Shown piece after piece: positions 46,788 to 58,940 of a stretch of 64,000 nt of DNA. The position numbers and the translations under genes are program-made. This DNA is from Erigeron canadensis (Eukaryota > Streptophyta > Magnoliopsida > Asterales > Asteraceae), in contig NC_057766.1 of NCBI RefSeq assembly GCF_010389155.1, forward strand, positions 34,915,516 to 34,979,515, read 5' to 3'. Each line of letters begins with the position of its first letter. Position 1 is the stretch's first letter. Under the pieces are notes generated by a model. The model did no database searches, had not been told where the DNA came from, and was given only the letters and a program-made list of their open reading frames with translations.

Positions 46788-47210
46788 TAGTTGGTCGTTG
46801 AAGTAGTAAAGAGCAGGTAGTGGCGACAATGACAATAAAACAGGTGGTGGTGGTGGCGTTAGTACAACAGGTGGTGGTGATAGTGGTCCTAGAAAAGATG
46901 GCGGTGATGATGGCGGCGACAATAGAACAGGTGGTAAGTGATGGTTCTGGCATGGTAGGTGGTGGTGATGGTTGTCGTAGAACATGTGGTGATGTTGGTG
47001 GTAGCAAGTGGTGGTGGTGATGGTGGGAGTAGAACAAAGTGGTGGTGGTGGTTGATGTAGAACACGTGGCTATAACAGTGCAAGGTGGTGGCGGCGGCAG
47101 TAGAGCAAGTGGTGGTGATGGTGGTGGGAGTAGAGCAGGTAGTGGTGGTGACGACAATGATAAAACAGATGATGGTGATGGCGTTAGTGGAATAGATGGT
47201 GGTAATATCG
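46788..47210. repeat. (GGTGGT)n low-complexity tract
   Basis: About 420 bp dominated by GGT, GTG and GAT trinucleotides (GGTGGTGGTGATGG type), interrupted by related GTAGAACA words. It produces long open frames on both strands (His/Pro/Thr-rich on minus, Gly/Val-rich on plus), which are composition artefacts. Confidence 0.85.
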
Positions 47211-48048
47211 GTCGATATGTACTAGTATACAAAAAATTAAAAAGAAAACAATAAATACTTGATTAAAAGGTAAAATAGTTGTGAGTTCACATTATACACG
47301 GATATTAAGGTTCAAAAAGTCGTCCCAAATTATAGATAAATGCATTTTAGGTGAATACGAACAAATCTTTAAGAAATAGTATTGATGTAATCCGGATGTA
47401 ACAATGTATAATTAAGCGTTTTTGTAGTCGAAAATAATGTAAAAGAAATCATCTTTCTTGTCCAAGCTATTATATATTATTGTTGAAATTACCTTATATA
47501 GTCTAAGAAATTGTAATGTAGGATAACCCCAAATTAAATTATTTAATTTCAATATAAAAAAATGACCAGGCATTGTTAATGGGTCACTCTCTATATGATG
47601 AACATATTATAAGGTGACATATGAAATGTGTTAAAACTTCTTTATCGAAAGCTAAAAAATGAAAGCAGGGTTTACTTTGCATCTCGGAAATGGTCATACG
47701 CAAGCAACCACTAGAGAATCCAAAGATTGTTTAACATAATTTTTAATCTCCTAATTATTTAAACAAAGATTATTTATCATAATTAGCATTCTCTTTTTTT
47801 TTTTCTTCGTTTTTTCTTTTATTTGAAGCGAAGATAGTAGTAAGATTTTGGGAACGCATCAATAAAATTGGTTGTTGAAAAAATAAAAAAAATGGGAATC
47901 ATGTAAAAAAGTCGTGATCATAAAGTTGATCTATGTTGTGGCCTTGTGGGTATTGGGTAACATAACTTTTCAAAAACAAAATTGATAATAATATTTAAGA
48001 AAATGATATCTTTGTATACATTATTTCAACTAATTATTTTATTATTAT
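47211..48048. other. intergenic, nothing recognised
   Basis: AT-rich non-coding sequence with no identified feature. Confidence 0.45.
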
Positions 48049-48180
48049 GGGGTTTGCTAAGTACGGGCTATGTTTAAGGTGCATAAATTGTTTGTACATT
48101 TACCATAAAAATTAGGGACGGACTTTTAATATACATGATACAAGTTTTTTTATGCACGTTAAATGTATTTAGCATTTCCC
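48049..48180. mobile_element. small MITE (132 bp)
   Basis: The left end GGGGTTTGCTAAGTAC and an internal AAGGTGCATAAA are matched in inverse at the right by TTTATGCACGTTAAAT and GTATTTAGCATTTCCC. TATTATTAT lies directly on both sides, which would be a 9-bp Mutator-like duplication, but ATT repeats there make chance possible. Confidence 0.5.
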
Positions 48181-50620
48181 TATTATTATTATCCAATTCA
48201 AAACATTAAATTAACAGGAATAATCAGTTAAATAACTTGTTAATTAGAAAGATGTTTTATGGTAGTTGGAACTTGGAAGGAAGGTATATTTTTGTTTTCT
48301 AAATAAGGAAAAGACTAGCTTGTAAGTTATCTAATTGGCTTTTGAAAGTTCTTCATGTTGAGGGAATTGCTACAGCTTTTCTCATGAAAGGGAAAATTGG
48401 ATTATTGATAGTTAAATTTGTCAAAAGATTTCTTCTGTATTTTTCAAAAGATTGAGATATAGCTAGTTTTTTTTACCATCTGACATCTTCATTTTTAAAT
48501 CATCAAGTGAGAAATGTATATGTACATATGTCAGTTCTACTTGTAAATTTGTAATAGGATCCATGAGACGACTAATAGTAATGACCATATATATATATGC
48601 TCGACTGTGGTCCCTGTTCTAGCCATCATAGACTCAACTAAGTTTAGTTTGTTTTTAACTTACGAGCTAGTGTTAGATATATCTAATATATATTGAATAA
48701 ACGATAAATAAAAGGTGGGAAATGAGTCCTTTGTATTGTAAAGTATTTATGTACGTGTTTGCCTACTTAAGCGTCTTGCCGAAACATATTGTTATTAATC
48801 ACAGTTGTTAAAAAGTAAAATATATAAAATGTGGTAATATTTTAGGAATTACGTTGACTTTACAACGACAATACTGAACATGCTCCTAATAAAGTTACAA
48901 CACCAACCGAACATAAACCTACCACTCAAAAGTTCATAACTCAAACATTACAAGGCTTTGAGTTAAGAATGTTTGACATATTATCAAAATCAATATAGCT
49001 AATTATCTTTTGTCAACTCTTGTAATGTTTTATAAACTTAAGAGATACCTTACAAGTTATAAATACCACGATTAATTAAATAATAGTGTTGATAAATAAT
49101 AGTAGTGCAACGACTATCTTCACCATGTATATTTACATATTCTTAAGATTACCATTTATCGAGAATAATAGTGATTACTATCAATATCAATGAAGTAAAA
49201 TAAATTAAGTGTGAATGAAAATGAAGGATTAGACAAAGGAATAAGCATGCAACGATTTTTGACTAGTTTTATAGTTTACTTGATTTGCTCCTTTGATATC
49301 GTATTAGCAAGTTGATTTTTAATGTTTTTAATATTGACATTTTAGTGATTATTTTGTATTCATCGACGCAAATTAGAGCTTGGATCAAGGGAGGGAAACC
49401 AAAAGTAGCTAAAGTTCACATCACCAGTCAACGTTCAACACCAAGCCATATCTCTCATTCTCCGTTGCCCACCTCTTTTTCTGCCCCTTTTTTCGGTTCT
49501 ATTTTATATGTTGTCGTTGTCTTTTAAATAGTAACGGTATTGGGAATGAGTAACTACCAATATTTCTTTTAACAACGGCGGTGGTCGTGATGAAGATGGT
49601 ATGATAGTGGGGACGATTGTTGGTGATGAAAACGGCGACCAATGGTATCGATTATTGAAGTAAAAAAAATTGAGTAAAAAACTAAAACCAATGAATGTCC
49701 TCCCATCTATGATTCACCGAAACTCTAAACAAGTAGCCGTTCCCGTTTCGGAAACTCCATCGGAACGGAAACTCGTACGAAACGCGTATGAAACGTTTCC
49801 TTGAAGTTTCCATATATACCGAAACGTTTATGTGAAGCTTCCATGTCGTATCAATTAATATTAGGGTTTCAATGAGCTTTCTATATTCCAAGAACGACTG
49901 CCATCTTGCGATTATGCATACCTCAAACACCAACCACATTATACAATTGAGATCACCTTCAGACTTTTTTAATTCCAAAAAAGCTTAGTAAAAATTTAAT
50001 CTGTGATCACCGGTCACCATTTCTCTATATAAAATCAATATATTTTTTTTATTTTTTATTGCCGTATCTTTGCTGTACCCGTATCCTAAATTTTCCAGTT
50101 TTGCTGTTTCCCGTTCTCGTATCATTCCCATGCCCGTTTTTCGTATCCGTTTTGGTGCTACATAGCCTCCCATAAAATAATCGGAGAACTATACAAAGGT
50201 CTGTCGACATTTTTTAGTATTCCAATCAAGATGTATGCATTACGAATTTACAATTTCGCATAAAATCAGGAGGCGAGGGGAGTTAGTGTGGTGGACAAAT
50301 GGTAAGTTTTCCAATTTTTTTCATATTTCCTAATTTCCAAAGGCTTCTTGTGTTTGGGTTATCGATGAGGATAAAATGCGGCGTGGCTTTTCTTTGTGTT
50401 CTTTTGGAAACATTAAGGCCCCATGTGCCTTCATGGCTTCATTTATCAAACTTTTTCTAATCATTTTTTTGTTAAACTAATGACAGAGTTAAAAGTAAGT
50501 TTATAGATTTAGTGTAAATATAACAAGAAAGAATATAAAGAACAAACAAACAAAAATAAAAAGTTATAAAATCGTTGTTTTATCAATTTGAAGTAGAATT
50601 GTATATGAATAATAAGTAAA
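48181..50620. other. intergenic, no supported gene
   Basis: The section 49,690-50,170 is enriched in GTTTC/GAAAC and CCCGTTCTCGTATC-type words and ends near GGTGCTACATAGCCTCCC. It looks like a repeat-derived segment, and the minus-strand frames in it are not recognised. The rest is AT-rich. Confidence 0.4.
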
Positions 50621-52206
50621 CATGTATATGTTGACGATGTTTTTATGTTGGGTGACTGGGATGTGGATAACCTTCAAAATATTATAATGGTATTTTCGTG
50701 TTTCCATCTGGCGTCAAGCTTAAAAATCAACCTGAAAAAGTCCAAACTTTATGGTATTGGTGTTAGGAGATCTGATATTGATTACTTCTCTAGAGTTGCT
50801 CATGTTTCTAGTGACTCATTCTCATTTGTGTATTTGGGTATTCCTGTTGGGGTGAACATGCCTAAGATGGACTCTTAGAAACCTGTTGTTGATAAGTTTT
50901 GTAAAAGGCTCTCTAAATGGAAGGCAAACCTTCTTTCTATTGGTGGTCGATCTACCCCGGTGTCGTCAGTTCTGAGATCTTTAGGCACTCGCACTTACTT
51001 CATGTCTTTATTTCGTATGCCGGTTATGGTTAAAAATAAACTTGAAGCTTTACGTGCTAAATTTTTTGGGGGTGGTAATAAAGAGGTCAAAAAGATGCAT
51101 TAGATTAAATGGGATCGGGTTATGACTAGTAAGTTTTGTGGTGGTCTTGGGATCGAATCATTGGATGCTCTTAATAAGAGTCTTCTTTTTAAATGGAGAT
51201 GGTGATATGTGAATGCCCCATATACTTTATGGGTAAAAGTTTTAAATAACATTCATAGACCATCATCTTTTTGGTCTTGGACTGATTGGGGGTGCGTGAC
51301 ACACGGGATTTTGGTTTCAACTTTCGAAGTTGGCTATTGAGTTACACCAGCATAATATTATCCCCCTCAATGCGCTTAATTCCAAGATTGGTAATGGAAA
51401 CTTGACGTCCTGTTTGGCATGACACTTGGTCAGTCATGTTCCCCTTCAAAACCGTTTCCCTCGTCTATATAGGCTCGAACGAAGTAAAGGCTACAAGGTA
51501 AAGGATCGATGGAGTAGTGGACGGTTTCTGTCACATTGGCGAAGACCTATAAGGGGAGGAGCAGAGGAAAGTGAATGGCAATTACTTATTTCATAACCGA
51601 AAGATATGATCATGACCAAAAATGTTGATAGATGGCGATGGGATTTATCCGGCACTTCTGATTTCATTGGCAAAGATGTTAGATGGCATGTTGATAATCA
51701 TTTGTTACCTGATACTTTTTTGGTAACTCGTTGGAGTAATCTTGTTCCAAAATAGGTGAATATCTTGGTTTGGACTTCATAAGTCCGTTACGTTCAAACG
51801 AAGTTCAAACTACTCTCCATCTTTTCTCTATGTGTTCAATTTGCTTCCAGATTGTGGAAATTGGTTTTTTGTTGGCTCAACATGCACATTTCGTCTAACA
51901 AGGCAACAAGAAAAGATGTATTGAAGGCATCATGTTTTCCACTATTTGGGCTATTTGGAAACATCGTAATGATCAAGCTTTCTCACCGGGTCAACATCGC
52001 TCAGAGTTTCTGTTTGATTTTATTGTGGCTCAGCTCATTTGTGGATTACTAATAAATGTAGGAAGCTTGGTGTTTCACGGGATGAGTAGTTTCAAGACCC
52101 ACTTAATTTTTTGTAAGCTTTCTTTTCATTCCTTGGGACCTTTGTAATTGTACTTTGTTAGTTTGTTATGCCATTAAGTGTTCCGCCGTTCTAAAAATAA
52201 AATAAA
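50621..52206 (+). pseudogene. 5'-truncated, decayed L1-type LINE (RT end and zf-RVT region)
   Basis: The first readable frame starts at the reverse-transcriptase active site (HVYVDDVFMLGDW, the YADD-type motif). It continues with FSCFHLASSLKINLKKSK and FVYLGIPVGVNM, blocks typical of plant L1 LINEs. Further conserved pieces follow in shifted frames: LSKWKANLLSIGGRST, LGTRTYFMSLFRMP, GGLGIESLDALNKSLLFKW, then the zinc-finger-associated tail (WKLVFCWLNMH, TIWAIWKHRNDQAFS). Stops begin at about 50,876 and frameshifts recur. The 3' end is a short A-rich tail (AAAAATAAAATAAAAAAC). Most of ORF2 and all of ORF1 are absent, as in 5'-truncated copies. Confidence 0.85.
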
Positions 52207-52674
52207 AAACCATGAATATGCTTTATGATCTGACGAATATTTATTATGTCGATTGGAAATAAAAGGATGAAAATTGTGCTATAAGCATATGTATGTAAGT
52301 ATTTTATAAAAAAAATATTTCATTAGATAGATAGTGATCAAATATACGTAAATAGTCATATGAACATGTATAAATAATTATATAGTAAATAATCTTAAGA
52401 TTTTTAAGGGATCATGCATTTTTTGAGGATTCCTAATACATCATTTCCTTATATATCTTCTAGTATATATATATATATATATTGTAAAAAAAATATTAAA
52501 GTAAAATAAATAAGACAAAGTTTTGATCTTTAGATTATGAAAGATTTGATGCACGAAAATTCACAAAACACAAGTGTATATATATATATATATTGATGCA
52601 TGATGATTTTCGATTAAGATAAACCTATTGTATTTTATTTGTTTTATTTAATCTAAAACCTACAAATTATATAT

Positions 52675-52850
52675 GAGGAAAGGGATTATGAGGTTGTTAG
52701 GCACTTAGGTTGGGTGAAAAACCTCTCACATACCTTTTTTAAACCATAAAAATCATGGGGCCAAACATTTATTCAAAATATTAAAATATTTGTATGTGAG
52801 TGGTTTTTCACCCAAGTTGGGTGCATAACAGCCCCATACTCACTTTTCTC
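52675..52850. mobile_element. (TA)n-associated MITE, copy 2
   Basis: The left arm (GGGATTATGAGGTTGTTAGG; TTGGGTGAAAAACCTCTCAC) pairs with the right arm (TCACCCAAGTTGGGTGCATA; ACAGCCCCATACTCAC) over about 60 bp. TATATAT lies left and (TA)n right. It shares termini with 32,960-33,581. Confidence 0.75.
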
Positions 52851-52866
52851 CTATATATATATATAG

Positions 52867-53025
52867 AGAGGGAAGGGAATATGAGGCTGTTAGGCACCTA
52901 AGTTGGGTAAAAAATCCCTCACATACCTTTTTTTAAACCATAAAAATCATTGGGGGGAAAACTTTTATTCAAAATATTAAAATATTGGGATGTGAAGAGT
53001 TTTTCACCCAAGTTGGGTACATCTA
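52867..53025. mobile_element. (TA)n-associated MITE, copy 3, right end lost
   Basis: It starts GGGAAGGGAATATGAGGCTG, repeats the interior of copy 2 (AAACCATAAAAATCAT; TCAAAATATTAAAATAT) and stops within the right arm at CACCCAAGTTGGGTA. Unrelated, GC-richer sequence follows (53,026-53,172) instead of the expected ACAGCCCCATAC end. Confidence 0.7.
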
Positions 53026-53172
53026 CACTGACTCGCTTTTTCCGAAAGGTTTGATCTTCGCCGCCTCTTTCCCAAGTCTCTCTCACCTTGAAAGCAAGAG
53101 CATATTTAGAAAGGATGCCAGTTTCTATTGAATCTCTTGCCGAATGAAAGATTTTCATAGTGTTCAATCAGA
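53026..53172. other. GC-richer foreign-looking insert of about 147 bp
   Basis: This joins the truncated MITE copy 3 to a (TA)n tract. On the minus strand it is open with balanced composition (KIFHSARDSIETGILSKYAL, then KVRETWERGGEDQTFRKKRV). It is unlike the flanks and could be filler DNA or a piece captured from an organelle or a gene. Its source is not recognised. Confidence 0.35.
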
Positions 53173-53329
53173 CATATATATATATATATATATATATGTT
53201 CATGTGATAACCATTTGAATTGGAAGTACCATGAGAACCTTTAAATTATAACTTCATGGTCATATGTGAATGGCATATGCAAACATATTCGTTAAAATAT
53301 GAACGTATGAAGTCATACTTAATATATAT

Positions 53330-53740
53330 TTATACTATATTATAAACTAGATTTCCATTAGATTTTCAACATTGAACATAAATTTTCAATATTGATTTTA
53401 AGCACCTTCCCAAAATGTCCCTTCTATCTATTTTATATATACCTAAAATAACTATAATACCCTTTCTCTCATCTCAAATCTTTTGCATAAATCATTTCAT
53501 TCTTCTAATTCATTCAAAATCTTCTATCTCAAAAACCGTACATCAATAAATTATAAAAATTATATGGGTGTTCTTAAAAATTTGTGCTCTTTCATTAGAG
53601 TGGTCATTCGATATACTTTCGACGAATTTTTAAATCCGAGGGCGGATTCCGTCAGGTAGATCGCCTACCATAACCGCCGCCATTACATCACCACCCCGCC
53701 ATCACCTCCATCACCGCCGCAACGCGAGGGTACCATTCTC

Positions 53741-53742
<2 letters not shown>
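53330..53742 (+). mobile_element. Helitron-like non-autonomous element, copy 2
   Basis: It starts TTATACTATATTATAAACTAG and ends with a CCGCC-rich tract, the hairpin-like AACGCGAGGGTACCATTCTCG and T. The interior matches the copy at 17,312-17,763 (for example ATTGATTTTAAGCACCTTCC and CATTCGATATACTTTCGACG), though the distal 100 bp differ. An (AT)n tract follows directly. Confidence 0.5.
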
Positions 53743-53775
<33 letters not shown>

Positions 53776-53782
53776 ATATATA

Positions 53783-53993
53783 TATTGATACACGATGATT
53801 TTCGATTAAGAGAAACCTACTGTATTTTATTTGTTTTATTTTATCTAAAACTTATATGTAAAAATGTTCACGTGATAACCATTTGAATTGGAAGTACCAT
53901 GAGAACCTTTAAATTATAACTTCATGGTCATATATGAATAGTATATGCAAACATATTCGTTAAAAGATGAACAGATGAAGCCATACTTAATAT
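53783..53993. repeat. duplicated segment lacking the MITE insertions
   Basis: Its left part matches 52,591-52,665 (TATTGAT.CA.GATGATTTTCG; GTATTTTATTTGTTTTATTT). Its right part matches 53,198-53,326 (GTGATAACCATTTGAATTGG; ACTTCATGGTCATAT). In the first copy the MITE pair and the 147-bp insert separate these parts. Here they are almost contiguous. Confidence 0.8.
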
Positions 53994-55841
53994 TATTTGT
54001 GATCATATGTGAATGATTTTTTTATACGAATGTTTTTTTTTGTTTTTATTACTTATCAATATAGTAAATGATTATTAATTTATACATATCGATAATATTT
54101 GTTATTTAAATATCATAAAATACTAATGATTTAAAACTAAATAATTATAACCAATATTTATTACTTTTTATATTTAAAGTATAATTATGTAAAGTCGTAA
54201 CAGTGTACACCATTAAACAAAAAAATTTAAGAATTATTTTTCATAATTATATCATTAGAGTAAGTAATTAATATAATTATAAAATGTAAGTATTATTATC
54301 TATAAATAGTTATCATAATATAATTTATTAAATTAAAATTAAATATAAAAAGTTAAAAAAAAAAGATATATGATATCATTATTTTAATCTAATAACTTTA
54401 AGTAAAACTTGGACTTTATCTAAAGGGTTTAATTTTTTTCAATTATATATCAGGGTTTTTATTTTATTAGATATTAGAGATGAAAGATATAATTTAAACC
54501 ATTTTCGTGCAAAGGTGAATACAAGAGCTTTAACTCTTGAGTTATAGTAAATAAGCCGTCAACATGGACGGTTGTATTATTTAGTTTATTTAAGGGTGGA
54601 AAGGAACTGAGATGAGAGGAGGAAATCATAAAATTCATTCGATTTTTTTAAGTGTGGAAAGAAAATGAATGGAGAGGATTTAATCCATTCTTAAGTTTTT
54701 TTATGTGAAAAAGGAAAGAAGTAGAGAGGATTAGAAGGAAAAATGTAGTTGTTTTTTGTTTCAAAACTTTTTCCTTCAATTTTGAAGCTATTCGAAAGAA
54801 AAACTTTTCCTTTTTCACTATTAAGTTAACTGAACAATACAATGACTCATGTTAAATATGTCCTAGTCATGTTAGTTGTCTTTAAAAGGAACAAATATAA
54901 AGGCACAAAGAAACGTCTTTAAAATGTTGAATTTCAATGATACAATAACCGTATTATAGTTTGGATCTTCCGTTCCATTCAAAACAAAAATCAATATTGT
55001 TACTATGTAGACAAAACTAGTTATCGTCTTACATGCTATATCAGTAAATTATTCATAAAACAATTATCTTATAATTTTTATTATAAACTAACATGACACT
55101 CATGCGTTGCGACGGATACCATTAATATGGTGTCTCATATAGTGATTATCGAAAACATTATAATTGGACAATTAATTTAAATGAAGACTTTCAAATAAGA
55201 GGAGGCTTTGTAAGGAATATTTTAGATAATTTTTCCTTATAAACTGTAACTTTCAAGATGTTTATTTTTATTAAGTAATATAGATAGCATTAAAGTATAT
55301 ATGTATTATCATTTATTAAGTATATTTATATTTATGGTTATATATGTGCAATATAATTCATTACATCACATGAGACCATCAATTTATTGTATTTAATAAC
55401 TATTATAACTAATCTACTTTATATTTTTGAGATGACATGCCACATTTTTGTGTTTGTTTTCACATGATGCTTCATGCATTCGAACTTTTCCACGACTTTT
55501 TATTTATGGCTCCATTAAATTTTCCCATGAACATGTTCCATTAAATATGTACATTTGAACTTTGATTTTATTTTTTAAAAATAGAATCGTAACTTCAGGT
55601 CACCATATAATAATAAACGTCATTCCATATAGGGTAATTTGTGTCAATCGAACACATAATGTATCATAGTGGTTTTTCTTAAAACATTATATTTTAATTA
55701 TTATTTTGACTACTTATATTTCAATAGATGATGTGCCTTTACAATTTTATATGGCGGCAAATTTGGTACTTCACGAAATGATTACAATCGATTTAGATCT
55801 GCTTATACAGATTAGTTATGATGACATACATGTAAGGTTCA
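53994..55841. other. intergenic, nothing recognised
   Basis: AT-rich DNA with no supported gene. Confidence 0.45.
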
Positions 55842-56101
55842 TCTTGCCATTGGGTTAATAGCCTAGGTATTTTTTTTTCCTTTTTCGAACGGCGGGTTAA
55901 TAGCCTAGTGGCAAAAGGAAGTTTTTCCAATGAAAATTTGGATTCAGGGAGATCCGGTTTGAGTACCGAGGAGCAAAGTTTACTACTATTAATTGTCGTC
56001 GTGCCTTTGGCCGAATTAATAGATCGTTTTTCCCTCCTACTATATATTAGGTAAGTGAACTTTCTAGCATGAAACCCACCCCCACCCCCCATAAAAAAAA
56101 A
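55842..56101 (+). mobile_element. tRNA-derived SINE, copy 2
   Basis: It has box A-like TTAATAGCCTAGTGG and box B-like GGTTTGAGTACC, then a body with TTAATTGTCGTCGTGCCTTT that matches the SINE at 21,057-21,387, and it ends in an A run. The head motif GGGTTAATAGCCTAG occurs twice (55,852 and 55,889), as if partly duplicated. Flanks carry imperfect direct repeats (GACATACATGTAAGGTTCA against GACATATAAGGTTCA). Confidence 0.7.
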
Positions 56102-56538
56102 GACATATAAGGTTCAGTAAATTTGTCTTAAGTTTTTGGAGAAAGATATGGATTACAACCTTCGATAGCTTGCAATCATGACGGCTTACCATAACTCTTT
56201 CCCAAATATATATAAGCCTCATTTTTTGTTATTATTATGGTTAATTTTGTTATTTTGTAGATAATGCTTTTGTCTTTATAAATAAGTATTTTTCTTATTA
56301 TCGTGTTTAATTAATGAAAAAAATAAAGAGATGACGTATTATTAACAAGGATACTTCAATAAAAAGTTACTGACAAGACACTGATATAGTAAAACTAATA
56401 AAGAACTGATTCATCTTAAATATGTCAAAAGAGGGGAATTGAAGTCTCACCGTTTGCTGAGGTGTTCATTAATGTCGTATCTCGACTAACCATTAAAATA
56501 AAAATATTAATAGTAATGTACATACTCTAACATAATAC

Positions 56539-56573
<35 letters not shown>

Positions 56574-56823
56574 ATCGTTCCACATCCGCATATGAAAAAC
56601 TATTCACATATTAACTTTTACAATGTGTTAAAACAAAAACAAAAATTACGTGTTTATGTTTAAAAAGTAACATACAAGTGGTTCTTCATCCAAGCTAAAT
56701 ACGATACCCATTAAAAGTTTAGGAGTTGTAATTGATATTTAGAAAAAAATCTACAGATTTGTCACTCAAAAAAATCAAAACTAAGACCCCTTGAGATAAA
56801 CCAATGATGAATGGCTAGTGATT
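56102..56823. other. intergenic, (AT)n at 56,543-56,570
   Basis: AT-rich, with one (AT)n microsatellite and no gene recognised. Confidence 0.45.
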
Positions 56824-57242
56824 TAGGGTGCGTTTGGTTCGAGAAAACACCCCATGTTTTTCATTTTCATTTTTTAAGAAAACATGAAAAACATGAAACG
56901 CGTTCAAATCTTAGTTTTTTAAAAATATTTTTCATGAAAACAAAAAACATTGTTTTCAACTAACTTATAGAAAACTTAAAAACCATTTTTTATTGTTTTC
57001 CACTTTTCATTTTTAATTTTCTAATATTAAAAAACCTCATATATATATATATATATTAATTATCCTCGCACGCCTTTGTCCCTGGCCCCTATCACTCTTT
57101 TTTAATATTAAATAACATTTTATAATTTTAAATGTATTTTCAAAATTTTTTATATGTTTTCAATAAAATCAAAACTTCATCCATTTTTTAAAAAATTAAA
57201 ATTGAAAAACTAGAAAACATTTTTTACAAGTAAACACGTCCT
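56824..57242. mobile_element. putative MITE with GGGTGCGTTTGG end
   Basis: The left end TTAGGGTGCGTTTGGTT and following AAACA..CATGTTTTTCATTTT pair imperfectly with the right end (inverse of TTAGGACGTGTTTACTTG and AAAAATGTTTTCTAGTTTTTC). The centre carries TTTTCATG/CATGAAAA palindromes and an (AT)n tract. The GTTTGG-type end resembles hAT or Tourist MITEs; no clear target duplication. Confidence 0.45.
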
Positions 57243-58298
57243 AATTTTTTTTGTTTTTTATATTATATAAAAACTGTATCGTTATTAATTTTCTACTCCT
57301 TGCTATAAGTTATTCTTTCTACCTCTAAAATGTGCAAAATCTTTTATATTAGGCCGGGATGGGATATTGTTTAACCGTCGGAATATCTTTACCGAGACTA
57401 CCCCGTTTAGAAATTAGAAGTGTAGCCGAGTGCCGTTGACTCCTCCGTATTAATCAATTTATCTAAATTTCATTATGGCCCTTGCACTCTCAAAACCTTA
57501 CAAATTAATTCCTTAACTTTTAACATATCATAAACTTCCCTTAAGTGCGTCTATGTTTTGGTACACAAAGGTTTAGTGCTGTTCCCAATATTCACACATT
57601 TCATTCTATTGTTAAAACAGATGAAAGAAAGAAACATCACTTAATGATGGTGAGCGTAACCTATTACTTGTTTCATGAATTATTGACTTCCATTAAAAAT
57701 ATTTAGGAAATTTTATATGGTTTATTGTGTAACTCTTCTCGTCAAAAAGAAAAAGAGAAAAATGATAGTTGAAGGCGTTTTGAGTTGTTTAACCTTCTTA
57801 AACAATACATAAGATCCCAACTTTTAAAAATCAATTAGATATATTACCCACGATACAACGATGGTAGTAGCGACGTCAATGTGATGGTGATAGTAACGGT
57901 GTGATGGTGAATGTAAAAATAATTGATGTAGTTTTTTTTAAGAGTTAAGTGACATATATTGCAAGTTATTTCATTATGTATATTATAGATATATTATATA
58001 TGTTTAAATTAATGAATAAGAAGAAAAAGAGTAAAATAGATAAGTTGTCTGATTTTTTTAGCAGGGAGGAAAAGAGATTTATTTTATAAGGTGTTAATAT
58101 TAGGATAAGATAAGATGACGTTTAATACTATTTTTTATTGTCCGGGAAAAAAAAAACCTATAACAATCAAAAGTTGATAAAAGTAATAAAAGCTACCAAA
58201 ACTGTAAATATAGATAACTACAAAGACTTATATAAACACAAATTAAAAAAACTAGAAAAAGATTTAATCAATAATTAATAATCTATGTTTTTATACTA
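57243..58298. other. intergenic, nothing recognised
   Basis: Non-coding. The section 57,355-57,480 is less AT-rich, but no frame is open through it. Confidence 0.45.
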
Positions 58299-58553
58299 CT
58301 CCCTCCGCCATTAAAAATGTATTATTTTGAATATTCAAAGTTAATGTTTTTAAACTTTGATCTTAAATATATTTTTTTGCGTTATATAAAACTTGATGAA
58401 AGTTATACTAATAAAAACACCTCTTAAATACAGTTAATTCATACAACTTTCATCAAATATTATCTAACATGGAAAAAATCTTTTAAGGTCAAAGTTAGAA
58501 GTGTTAAGACTTTGAAAATTCAAAATATGACATTTTTAGTGGGACGGAAGGAC
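58299..58553. mobile_element. Stowaway-like MITE, copy 2 (255 bp)
   Basis: The left end CTCCCTCCGCCATTAAAAATG pairs with the right end (inverse of GTCCTTCCGTCCCACTAAAAAT). TA flanks both sides (58,297-58,298 and 58,554-58,555). Inverted similarity continues inward (TTTTGAATATTCAAAG against CTTTGAAAATTCAAAA; GTTTAACTT-like blocks). It is from a different subfamily than the 43,886 copy. Confidence 0.85.
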
Positions 58554-58940
58554 TATATTATAAACAGGATAACACTTTATTTTTAGAAGTATTAAAAAAT
58601 ATGTAATACTTTTCGTTTAGCACTATTTAAAATATTTCATCTATACTACCTCATTAATATTATTAATCATTAATCTTTTAAAATATTTACAATAATCATT
58701 ACATCAAATAATTTTATATCAATTATCTACACCACTGCACGACCAACAGTTGTCTCCAACACCACATTGTCGCCATCATAACCACCGTTTGCATTGCGTG
58801 GATAACGTGCTAGTCAATAATCAATATATAAAGGAAGAAAGAAGTAAGGAAGGTAAAATTGGAAAGTCGGTAGAAAATAGAATTATTACCAAATAACAAA
58901 AAATAATTTTTAAAAAAAAGTTGATAAAAAAAAAAATGAC

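Noticed and set aside
46702..47232. 176-codon Pro/Thr/His-rich minus-strand protein
   Set aside because: It is the shadow of a GGTGGT low-complexity tract that is open in several frames on both strands.
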